Source of the DNA: UBA668 sp963720695
GTDB taxonomy: Bacteria; Actinomycetota; Acidimicrobiia; Acidimicrobiales; Ilumatobacteraceae
Direction: 5' to 3'
DNA length: 64,000 nt
Assembly (NCBI GenBank): GCA_963720695.1
Contig: CAVRGG010000007.1
Coordinates: 625,833-689,832, forward strand
Both the position numbers and the translations under genes were made by a program. Position 1 is the stretch's first letter; every line of letters begins with the position of its first letter. Positions 17,254 to 25,180 of the stretch are shown in pieces. The notes under the pieces were generated by a model. It was given only the letters and a program-made list of their open reading frames with translations. It searched no databases and was not told where the DNA came from.

Positions 17254-20200
17254 TCAGGCAGTGACGAGCTCGCGGAGGAATCCGACCAGGAAGGTCGCCG
17301 GCTCCACGCCCCGTCGGAGGGGTACCACCAGCTGCTGTTGGTCCGGCTTGTAGAGCGCGTCGCGGCTGAGCCGGCGCAGGCGGAGTTCCTCGCTGGTCTT
17401 CAACTCGATCGGGCCGAGGCGTGCTGGTGCTGCCCACGATCTGCACGTCGTGAAGTCCCAACCGGTGACACTCCGCGCGCAGGGCCCCGACGGTGAGGAG
17501 CGCAGCGGCGGAGTCCGGCACGGGGCCGTAGCGGTCCTCCCACTCGTTGCGGATGTCCTCGACCTCCTCGGCGGACGTGACCGCGGCGAGGCGGCGGTAG
17601 GCCTCGAGGCGCAGCTCCTCCTTGGCGACGTACTCGACCGGGAGGTACGCATCGGTCGGGACGTCGAGCTTCACCTCCGACGGCGCGGGCTGGGTCTCGC
17701 CCTTCATCTCCGACACGGCCTCGTTGACCATCTGGCAGTAGAGGTCGTAGCCGACCGCGGCGATGTGCCCGCTCTGCGATTCGCCGAGCAGGTTGCCGGC
17801 GCCACGGATCTCCAGATCGCGCATCGCGATCTTGAACCCGCTGCCCAGTTCGGTCGCTTCGCCGATGGTCTTCAACCGTTCGTACGCCTCCTCGCTCAGA
17901 CGCGCGTCCGGCGGGTGGAACAGGTAGGCATAGGCGCGCGAACCGCTACGGCCGACGCGACCGCGGAGTTGGTGCATCTGGCCGAGGCCGAGCAGGTCGG
18001 CGCGTTCGACGACGAGCGTGTTCACGGTCGGCATGTCGATGCCGCTCTCGATGATCGTGGTGCACACGAGCACGTCGAATCGGCCCTCCCAGAAGTCGAC
18101 CACGACCTGCTCGAGTGAGCCCTCGTCCATCTTCCCGTGGGCGATCGCGATACGAGCCTCGGGCACGAGCTCGCGCAGACGCGAGGCGGCCATGTCGATC
18201 GACTGCACGCGGTTGTGGACCCAGAACACCTGACCCTCACGGAGCAGTTCACGGCGGATCGCTTCGACCGCGACCCGCTCGTCGTACCCACCGACGAACG
18301 TGAGGATCGGTTGCCGGTCGGCCGGCGGTGTCTGCAGCAGCGAGAGATCGCGGATGCCCACCAGGCTCATCTCCAACGTGCGCGGGATGGGCGTCGCGGA
18401 CAGCGTCAGCACGTCGACGTTGTGCTTCAGCTTCTTCATCGCCTCCTTCGCCTGCACCCCGAACCGCTGCTCCTCGTCGACGACGAGCAGACCGAGATCC
18501 TTGAAGACCACACCGTCCTGCAGCAGGCGATGGGTGCCGATCACGCAGTCGATGTCGCCGGTCCGCAGCCCTTCGATGACCTGCTTGGCCTCCTTCGCGG
18601 TGAGGAACCGGCTGAGCACCTCGACTCGGATCGGATAGCCGGCGAAGCGATCGGCGAAGGTGTTGCCGTGTTGGGTGGCGAGCAGCGTGGTGGGAGCGAG
18701 GACGGCGACCTGCTTGCCGTCCTGGATGGCCTTGAACGCGGCACGGATCGCGACCTCGGTCTTGCCGAAACCGACGTCGCCGCACACGAGGCGATCCATC
18801 GGGAACGGCCGCTCCATGTCGACCTTGATGTCGTCGATGGCCGTGCGCTGGTCGGGCGTCTCGACGTAGGGGAACGCCTGCTCCATCTCGTGTTGCCACG
18901 GCGTGTCCTGGCCGAACGCGTGCCCGACCGCATGCACCCGCTGCTGGTAGAGCACGACCAGTTCCTGCGCGATCTCGCGCACGGCACTGCGGACGCGTGA
19001 CTTCGACTTGGCGAAGTCCGTCCCGCCGAGTCGGTGCAGCGTCGGCGCCTCGCCGCCGACGTACTGGCGCAGGGTGTCGATCTGATCGCTCGGCACGTAG
19101 AGCTTGTCGCCGCCCTTGTACGCGAGCAGCAGGTAGTCGCGCTCGACGCCGCCGATGGTGCGTGTGGTCATCCCCTGGTACTGGCCGACGCCGTGTTGGT
19201 AGTGCACGACGTAGTTGCCGGGCTTGAGGTCTTCGAACAGACCTGTGCCCTGGCGCTTGCGAGGCCGTGCCACCCTGTGGGCGCGTCGGCGACCCGTGAG
19301 GTCCGCTTCGGCGACGACCGCGACCTTCGCTTCGGGAACGGTGCACCCGCGATGGAGCGGGGCGACGGCGATGTAGCCACCGGGTCGGGTGAGGTCGGTG
19401 TCCGCGGACGCCATCGAGAAGTCGAGCCCGCGGTCGAGCAGCAGACCCGCGAGTCGCTGCGCCGAGCCGTCGCCGTCGGCGGCCACCACCACCCGGAATC
19501 CGTCGACCAGGAGGTCCCGCAAGCGGTTGGCGAGTCCTTCGCCGTCGCCGACGACGGGTCCCCAACCGCTGGCGTTGACCATCGGCGAGTCGGGTGACTC
19601 CGGCGTGCTGCTGATGGTCCACACCGCCTGGCCGGCGGCGAGCAGTCGGTCGGACTCCGCGTGCAGGCGCGGGAAGCCCAGCGACGGATCGCGGCCCCAC
19701 GTACTGGCCAGCGCGCGGGCGAGGTCGTCCTCCTCGGCCAACAGGTCGTTGGCGCGGTCGCGCATGCGCCGCGGTTCGACGAGCACCACTTTCGCCGTCG
19801 GTGGGAGCACGTCGGTGAGCAACGTCTCGCGATCGACGAGCCACGGGAGCCAGCTCTCCATGCCGTCGAACAGCGTGCCCTCCGCCAGGCGCTCCCACTG
19901 CTCGCGGCCCCACGGCTCGCGCCCGACCAGTGTGGCCGCTCGTTCTCGAACGGCGTCGGTGGGGATCAGTTCGCGTGCGGGGAAGATGTGGGTCTCGTCG
20001 AGGTCGACCGTGCTGCGTTGATCGTTGACGCCGAACTCGGTGAGCCGGTCGACCTCGTCGCCCCACAGGTCGATGCGGATGGGCGCGTCCGCTGTGGACG
20101 GGAACACGTCGATGATCGCGCCCCGGCGGGCGACCTCGCCGCGGTGCTCCACCAGCGCCTCGCGGCGGTAGCCGAACGTGATGAGCTGCTCGAGCAGCTC

Positions 20201-20659
20201 ATCGGGGTCGATGATCGCGTTGCGTCGCACGCGGATCGGTTCGATCTCCTCCGCTCCGGGGCCGAGGTGTTGCAGGAGTGCCCGGACGCCGGCCACCACG
20301 ATCGCCGGAGTGCGGTCCGGGCTGCGAAGGCGCCACAGCACCTCGAGTCGCCGTCCCATCGTCTCGACACTCGGACTGATGCGCTCGAAGGGCAGCGTCT
20401 CCCACGCGGGGAACAGGACCACGTCACCGTCGGGCATGTACTGCGCGAGATCGTCGTACAACTGCCCTGCGTCGGTACCGGTCGGGCAGGCGATCACCAG
20501 CGGGCGCCGATCGCTGAGCTGTGCCAGCGCGGCGATGCTGATCGCACGCGCCGACTCGGGGACGGCCACCAGCCCGCTCGCCGCGCCGATGGCCTGGGTG
20601 AGCGCGGGTTCGTTGCGGAGCAAGCGGGGGAGCGATGCGAGCGACATCCGGCTGGGCAT
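17254..20659 (-). CDS. mfd: Transcription-repair coupling factor Mfd, one frameshift near C-terminus
   Basis: A DNA translocase that removes stalled RNA polymerase and recruits UvrA. In order: a UvrB-like region (ACPTGTDAGQLYDDLAQY), a CarD-like RNA-polymerase-interaction domain (GNYVVHYQHGVGQYQG), and RecG-like helicase lobes with Walker A GDVGFGKTEVAIRAA, motif II VVDEEQRFG and motif VI LRGRVGRSG. The C-terminal TRCF domain ends RGVEPATFLVGFLRELVTA. That tail is in another frame: one extra base near 17425 separates DVQIVGST from ARLGPIELKTSEEL. The corrected length is about 1134 residues, normal for Mfd. ATG 20659 is used; ATG 20647 is possible. Nothing supports loss of function except the frameshift. 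Confidence 0.93.
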
Positions 20660-20690
20660 GGTATCGGCGCGGCTGCGAGCATGTGTCGTG

Positions 20691-21266
20691 ATGCGGCGAG
20701 CGATGGTGGTGTGTGGAGCGGCGATGGTGCTCGTGGCCGCGTGCGGGTCGAGCAGCAACCACGACGGTGGCGACAACACCTGCGAGGTCGGACGTTGGGT
20801 GTCGACCTCGATGACGGTGCCGAGCCAGGGTTCCCTCGGTCCGGTCGTCCCCACGGGTGGTGGAGACGGCATCGCGATCCGCCTCGCCGCCGACGGCGCG
20901 TTCCTCGTCGACTTCGGGCCGATGCAGCCCGCGCTCAGCTCGTTCGAGGCGGGCGGTCAGACCGGTGAGCTGTCGGTGCGCTGGTCGGGCGTCGGCTCAG
21001 GTCGCTGGGCCGCCGACGCCGCTGGGACGATCACGGCCACCATCGACGACCCGTCCACCGTGCGCGCCGCAGCCACGTTCACGCTCGGCACCACCAGTCC
21101 TCCGATCTTCGACGCGACCCTGGAGGAGCTCGGCCAGTCGATGATGCTGGACGCCGCTGGGCTCGGGGTGTTCACCGTCACCTCGTGCTCAGGGGACTCC
21201 CTCGCCGTGCGCACGCCGTTTCCCGGAGGCACCGTGACGATCGCCGCCGTGCGGGTCGGAAACTGA
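20691..21266 (+). CDS. Putative lipoprotein inserted between mfd and pth
   Basis: A 191-residue protein with a lipoprotein signal (MVVCGAAMVLVAAC) and a Ser/Gly/Asp-rich linker. The mature part is predicted beta-rich (GELSVRWSGVGSGRWAADAAGTITATI) with two Cys residues (NTCEVG and VTSCSG). No family is recognised. It is divergent from mfd (about 30 bases between starts) and convergent with pth (3-base gap), so it interrupts the otherwise conserved pth-mfd order. GTG 20688 is an alternative start. The role is unknown; a secreted, anchored protein is likely. Confidence 0.72.
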   Translation: MRRAMVVCGAAMVLVAACGSSSNHDGGDNTCEVGRWVSTSMTVPSQGSLGPVVPTGGGDGIAIRLAADGAFLVDFGPMQPALSSFEAGGQTGELSVRWSGVGSGRWAADAAGTITATIDDPSTVRAAATFTLGTTSPPIFDATLEELGQSMMLDAAGLGVFTVTSCSGDSLAVRTPFPGGTVTIAAVRVGN

Positions 21267-21269
21267 TCG

Positions 21270-21842
21270 TCAGAGCCCGTTGAACTTCAGCATCGCCGCA
21301 TCGACGCCCTCGGCGACGATGACCTCGACCGCATCGGCGGCGCGTTGCACGGCGATGTCGAGCAGCTCGCGTTCCGCAGACGACATCCGCGAGAGGACGT
21401 GGTCCGCGCCGCGCTCCTTGGAGGGCGGCTTGCCGATGCCGATGCGCACCCGCAGGTAGTCCTGGGTGTGAAGGTGCTGGGTGATGCTGCGCAGGCCGTT
21501 GTTGCCGGCGAGGCCGCCGCCGACCTTCACGCGCACGACGCCGGGCGGCAGGTCGAGCTCGTCGTGGACGACCACGAGTTGCGTGGGGTCGGTCAGTTTG
21601 TGGCGACGCATCAGCGCGCCCACGGCCTGCCCGCTCTCGTTCATGTACGTGGTGGGGAACGCGAGCACCACGCGCTTGGTGCCCATGCGCGTCTCGCACA
21701 CGGCGGCCCGGTCGCGGCCGGCCTTCATCTTCTCGCCCAACCGCTCGACGAGCAGGCGGACGACCTCTTCGCCCATGTTGTGGCGCGTCCGGACGTACTC
21801 GCGCCCAGGGTTGCCCAGTCCGACGATCAGCGCATCGATCAC
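21270..21842 (-). CDS. pth: Peptidyl-tRNA hydrolase
   Basis: Recycles peptidyl-tRNA released from stalled ribosomes. The 190-residue sequence has the signature ALIVGLGNPGREYVRTRHNMG with the catalytic His in RHNMG. It also has the substrate-contact motifs PTTYMNESG, VVHDELDLPPG and GGLAGNNGLRSI. The GTG at 21842 directly precedes IDALIVGLGN and lies 13 bases after the rplY stop. The gene sits in the usual glmU-prs-rplY-pth translation and nucleotide operon. Confidence 0.97.
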   Translation of the reverse strand: MIDALIVGLGNPGREYVRTRHNMGEEVVRLLVERLGEKMKAGRDRAAVCETRMGTKRVVLAFPTTYMNESGQAVGALMRRHKLTDPTQLVVVHDELDLPPGVVRVKVGGGLAGNNGLRSITQHLHTQDYLRVRIGIGKPPSKERGADHVLSRMSSAERELLDIAVQRAADAVEVIVAEGVDAAMLKFNGL

Positions 21843-21855
21843 GCCGACGGCAGGA

Positions 21856-22494
21856 TCACTCAGCGGCGGGAGCCGCGTCCTCGCCGTCAGCGTCGCCTTC
21901 GGCCTCGTCGGTCGCGGCGTCGGCCTCGGCCTCGGCAGCAGCGGTGACGAGCACGGTGACCACCGGCATGTCGGGATCGCCCAGCGAGGTGACGCCCTTG
22001 GGCATCGGCACGTCGGAGAGGCGGATGACGTCGTGGGGCTGCATGTCGGTGACGTCGATGACGAACTCGGCGGGGATGTTGCCCGGGGTGCAGGAGACCT
22101 CGATGGAGTCGACCGACGGGTCGACCAGGCCACCCTCGGCGGAGACGGCCTTGGCCTCGCCCTCGATGCGCAGCGGCACGTGGACGGTGATCTCCTGGTT
22201 CATGTCGACGGTGAGGAAGTCGATGTGGCTCACGGTGCGGCGGACCGGGTGGCGCTGGACGTCCTTGACCACGGCCGGGTAGGTCGTGCCGGCGACCTCG
22301 AGCGAGAGGACGGTGTTCACGCCGGCGGCGCCGCTGAGGGCGAGGCGCAGCTCGCGGCGCTCGACGGAGACGCTGATGGGGGTGATGCCCTGGCCGTACA
22401 GCGTGCCCGGGATGTGCCCCTCGGCGCGGAGCCGACGAGCGGCGGACGAACCGGTGGCAGTGCGGGACTGGGCGACGAGCTTGCTAGCGGACAT
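21856..22494 (-). CDS. rplY: 50S ribosomal protein L25 (Ctc form)
   Basis: The 212-residue long (Ctc/TL5) form of bL25, which binds 5S rRNA. The N-terminal L25 domain (LVAQSRTATGSSAARRLRAE) is followed by the beta C-terminal domain (IEVSCTPGNIPAEFVIDVTDM). It ends with an Ala/Glu/Asp-rich acidic tail of about 30 residues, common in actinobacteria. It is placed between prs and pth, as in many actinobacterial genomes. No Shine-Dalgarno sequence is obvious. Confidence 0.96.
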   Translation of the reverse strand: MSASKLVAQSRTATGSSAARRLRAEGHIPGTLYGQGITPISVSVERRELRLALSGAAGVNTVLSLEVAGTTYPAVVKDVQRHPVRRTVSHIDFLTVDMNQEITVHVPLRIEGEAKAVSAEGGLVDPSVDSIEVSCTPGNIPAEFVIDVTDMQPHDVIRLSDVPMPKGVTSLGDPDMPVVTVLVTAAAEAEADAATDEAEGDADGEDAAPAAE

Positions 22495-22569
22495 GACGGG
22501 CCTCGATCAATGGCGTGACAGAACAGCCTGTGAGCCTATCGGGGGGATGCCCGAGCGACAATGGAGCGG

Positions 22570-23559
22570 TCAGGCCTGATTTTCCCCGCCGAAGATCTCG
22601 CTGACGCTGGTGTCGTCGAACACGGCGTTGAGGGCGTCGGCGATGAGCGGAGCGATCGACAGGACCTCGATCTTGTCGATCTGCTTCTCAGGAGGCAGCG
22701 GCAGCGTGTTGGTGAGCACCACCCTGGTGATGACGGAGTTCTTCAGCCGGTCGATGGCCGGCCCGCTGAGCACGGCGTGCGTCGCCATGGCCCACACCTC
22801 GGTCGCGCCGCGGGCCATCAGGACCTCGGCGGCGGACACGATGGTGCCGCCGGAATCGATCATGTCGTCGTTGAGGATGCACAGGCGGCCCGAGACGTCG
22901 CCCATGACCTCCTTGGCCTCGGCCACATTGGTGGTGCCCTTGGGGCGTCGCTTGTAGATGAAGGCGAGGTCGGAGCCGACGTCGCTGAGGTGCGAGGCCA
23001 TCCGCTCGGCGACCTTGATGCGTCCGGCGTCGGGGGCGACGATCACGGGCGCCTCGGCATGGGTGCGTACGTAGTTCTCCAGCACGGGCATGGCCGTGAG
23101 GTGGTCGACCGGGCCCTCGAAGAACCCCTGGATCTGACCGCTGTGCAGGTCGATGCTGACCATCCGCTTGGCGCCGGCGGCCTTGAACAGGTCCGCCACC
23201 ATGCGCGCCGTGATCGGCTCACGTCCCTCGGCCTTGCGGTCCTGGCGGGCGTATCCGTAGAACGGGCACACTGCCGTGATCCGTTTGGCGGACGCCCGGT
23301 AGGCGGCGTCGATCATGATCAGCTGCTCCATGATGGAGTCGTTGATGCTGCGTCCGTCGTGGCCACAGTGGGTCTGCATGATGAAGACGTCCGACCCGCG
23401 GATGCTCTCGCCGAAGCGGACGCGGATCTCGCCGTTGGCGAACTGCACGATGCCGGGGTTGCCGAGGTCGGTGCCGAGGTGGGCCGCCACCTCCTGAGCG
23501 AGTGCAGGATGGGTGCGCCCCGAGTAGAGCGACATCCTCTTGGTGGTGACCTTCTCCAT
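22570..23559 (-). CDS. prs: Ribose-phosphate pyrophosphokinase
   Basis: Makes PRPP from ribose-5-phosphate and ATP for purine, pyrimidine, His and Trp synthesis. The 329-residue class I enzyme has the N-terminal motif LYSGRTHPALAQEV, the divalent-metal site DLHSGQIQGFF, the flexible-loop KRRPKG and the PRPP-binding loop LNDDMIDSGGTI. The ATG at 23559 has a GGGAG Shine-Dalgarno sequence five bases upstream. It lies 24 bases after glmU and supplies precursors shared with cell-wall and translation genes in this operon. Confidence 0.97.
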   Translation of the reverse strand: MEKVTTKRMSLYSGRTHPALAQEVAAHLGTDLGNPGIVQFANGEIRVRFGESIRGSDVFIMQTHCGHDGRSINDSIMEQLIMIDAAYRASAKRITAVCPFYGYARQDRKAEGREPITARMVADLFKAAGAKRMVSIDLHSGQIQGFFEGPVDHLTAMPVLENYVRTHAEAPVIVAPDAGRIKVAERMASHLSDVGSDLAFIYKRRPKGTTNVAEAKEVMGDVSGRLCILNDDMIDSGGTIVSAAEVLMARGATEVWAMATHAVLSGPAIDRLKNSVITRVVLTNTLPLPPEKQIDKIEVLSIAPLIADALNAVFDDTSVSEIFGGENQA

Positions 23560-23583
23560 GCTGCTCCCGGGGTGCGGTGTAGT

Positions 23584-24681
23584 TCAGTCGGCAGGCGCAG
23601 TGTAGAAGGCGCCGGTGACCGACCCCGCAGCCACCGTGCTGCCGGGGGGAAGAAACGCGTACGGACCGACCCGCGCGTCGGGTCCGATCTCGCTGTCGTG
23701 GCCGACCGCGTGCTCCACGATCGCCCCGTCACCGACGGTGCAATCGACCAGTCGGGTGTCGGGTCCGATCTCGCATCCGTCACCGACGACGGTGTCGCCC
23801 TGGAGGATGCTGCCCGGGTAGATCGTGACGTCGCGGCCGAGGCGGACGGTGACGTCGACGAAGGTCTGGCGAGGGTCGAGCATGGTGACACCGTTGAGGA
23901 GCCAGCGACGGTTGGTACGAGAGCGCAGCTCGCGCTCGGCGAGCGCCAGCTGCCAGCGATCGTTGACGCCACGGGTCTCTGCCTCAGGAGCCTGGACGCA
24001 GCCGATGCGGTGGCCCATCGCTGCCAGCGAGCCGATCACGTCGGTGAGGTAGTACTCGCCCTGTGAGTTGTCGGGGCTGAGGTGACGAAGGGCGGGCCCG
24101 AGCAGATCCCGTCTGAACGCGTACATGCTGGTGCAGACCTCGCGGATCGCGCGTTCGTCGGGTGTGGCGTCGCGTTCCTCGACGATGCGCAGGACCCGGC
24201 CGTCGCCGTCTTTCGACGGCGCCCGGACCACCCGCCCGTATCCGGTCGGGTCGTCGAGCACGCTCGTGATGAGCGTGGCCGCGTACTCGTTCGCGTTGTG
24301 CGCGGCGACGAGCAGGTCGAGCGAAGGCGCTTGCAGCAGCGGTGTGTCGCCGGGGAGCACGATCACGGTGGAGTTGTCGTCGAGGTCGTCGCCGGGGAAT
24401 GCGCCGAGACCCACCATGGCCGCGTCGCCGGTGCCGCGTTGCACGGTCTGCTCGACGAACGTGACGTGGGCCCAGTCCGGAGCCTGTTCCTGCACCTTCT
24501 TGGTGACTCGCTCGGCGCCGTGGCCGACGACGACGACGGTGCGTTCGGGCGAGACGGCTTCGAGCGCGTGGATGACGTGCATGACCATCGGCCGTCCGCA
24601 GATCAGGTGGAGCGGTTTGGGCCGGGTGGACCGCATGCGAGACCCCTCGCCGGCGGCCAGCACGATCGCGGAGACTGTCAT
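23584..24681 (-). CDS. glmU: GlmU-type N-acetylglucosamine-1-phosphate uridyltransferase, short C-terminus
   Basis: The N-terminal pyrophosphorylase domain is complete: LAAGEGSRMRSTRPKPL, then VIVLPGDTPLL and GEYYLTDVIGSLAAMG. It should make UDP-GlcNAc for peptidoglycan. The C-terminal left-handed beta-helix starts (VTMLDPRQTFVDVTVRLG and hexapeptide repeats) but stops after about 365 residues instead of the usual 450 or more. The acetyltransferase active-site region is missing, and no continuation is visible in other frames. The protein may do only the uridylyl step, or this may be a related nucleotidyltransferase. It overlaps the HxlR gene upstream (ATGA) and precedes prs. Confidence 0.87.
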   Translation of the reverse strand: MTVSAIVLAAGEGSRMRSTRPKPLHLICGRPMVMHVIHALEAVSPERTVVVVGHGAERVTKKVQEQAPDWAHVTFVEQTVQRGTGDAAMVGLGAFPGDDLDDNSTVIVLPGDTPLLQAPSLDLLVAAHNANEYAATLITSVLDDPTGYGRVVRAPSKDGDGRVLRIVEERDATPDERAIREVCTSMYAFRRDLLGPALRHLSPDNSQGEYYLTDVIGSLAAMGHRIGCVQAPEAETRGVNDRWQLALAERELRSRTNRRWLLNGVTMLDPRQTFVDVTVRLGRDVTIYPGSILQGDTVVGDGCEIGPDTRLVDCTVGDGAIVEHAVGHDSEIGPDARVGPYAFLPPGSTVAAGSVTGAFYTAPAD

Positions 24682-25109
24682 GTCTCCGTTCTATCGCGCG
24701 CGGGTACCCCGCGGATGGCTGCCGGGCCGAACGTCGTGGAGCAGTGACGGCACCAGAAGCCTTGCTCCAGCTCGGTGCCGCACGCGGCGTGGACGAGCAC
24801 GATGTCGGCCTCGCCGTCCGCGAGGTGGTGCTCGCCCCATCGGATGATGGCGACCAGCGCAGGGGACAGGGCGACGCCGGCAGGGGTCAGTCGGTACTCG
24901 TAGCGCGGTGGATGGGCCTGGTACTGCTCCTTCGCCATCACCCCGCCCTCGACCAGGCGGCGGAGCCGGTTGGTGAGGATCGGGCGGGCGATGCCGAGGT
25001 CGACGCAGAAGTCGTCGAAGCGGCGCACACCGCGCAGTGCGGCGCGGATGATGAGGATGCTCCACCGGTCGCCCACCAGCTTGAGCGTGCGTTCGAGCGT
25101 CGTGGTCAT
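24678..25109 (-). CDS. HxlR-family transcriptional regulator with C-terminal Cys cluster
   Basis: A winged-helix regulator of about 143 residues: TLKLVGDRWSILIIRAALRG, RFDDFCVDLGIARPILTNRL and YRLTPAGVALSPAL. Its C-terminus adds ACGTELEQGFWCRHC, three cysteines that could form a metal or redox site. The ATG at 25109 begins the conserved domain; an upstream ATG at 25163 would add a Ser/Pro-rich leader. Its stop overlaps the glmU start (ATGA), and it is divergent from fbiC with a 71-base gap, so it may control either side. The effector is unknown. Confidence 0.88.
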   Translation of the reverse strand: MTTTLERTLKLVGDRWSILIIRAALRGVRRFDDFCVDLGIARPILTNRLRRLVEGGVMAKEQYQAHPPRYEYRLTPAGVALSPALVAIIRWGEHHLADGEADIVLVHAACGTELEQGFWCRHCSTTFGPAAIRGVPARDRTET

Positions 25110-25168
25110 TGCTCTCGGACTGTACCCGAGCGGATGCGAGCTGGGTTCTGGTTCGGAACTCACTGGGC

Positions 25169-25174
25169 TAAGGT
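25169..25174 (+). promoter_or_regulatory. -10 element of predicted leaderless fbiC promoter
   Basis: TAAGGT, six bases before the fbiC ATG at 25181, with no Shine-Dalgarno sequence. It lies in the 71-base gap shared with the divergent HxlR gene. Confidence 0.5.
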
Positions 25175-25180
25175 TCTGAA

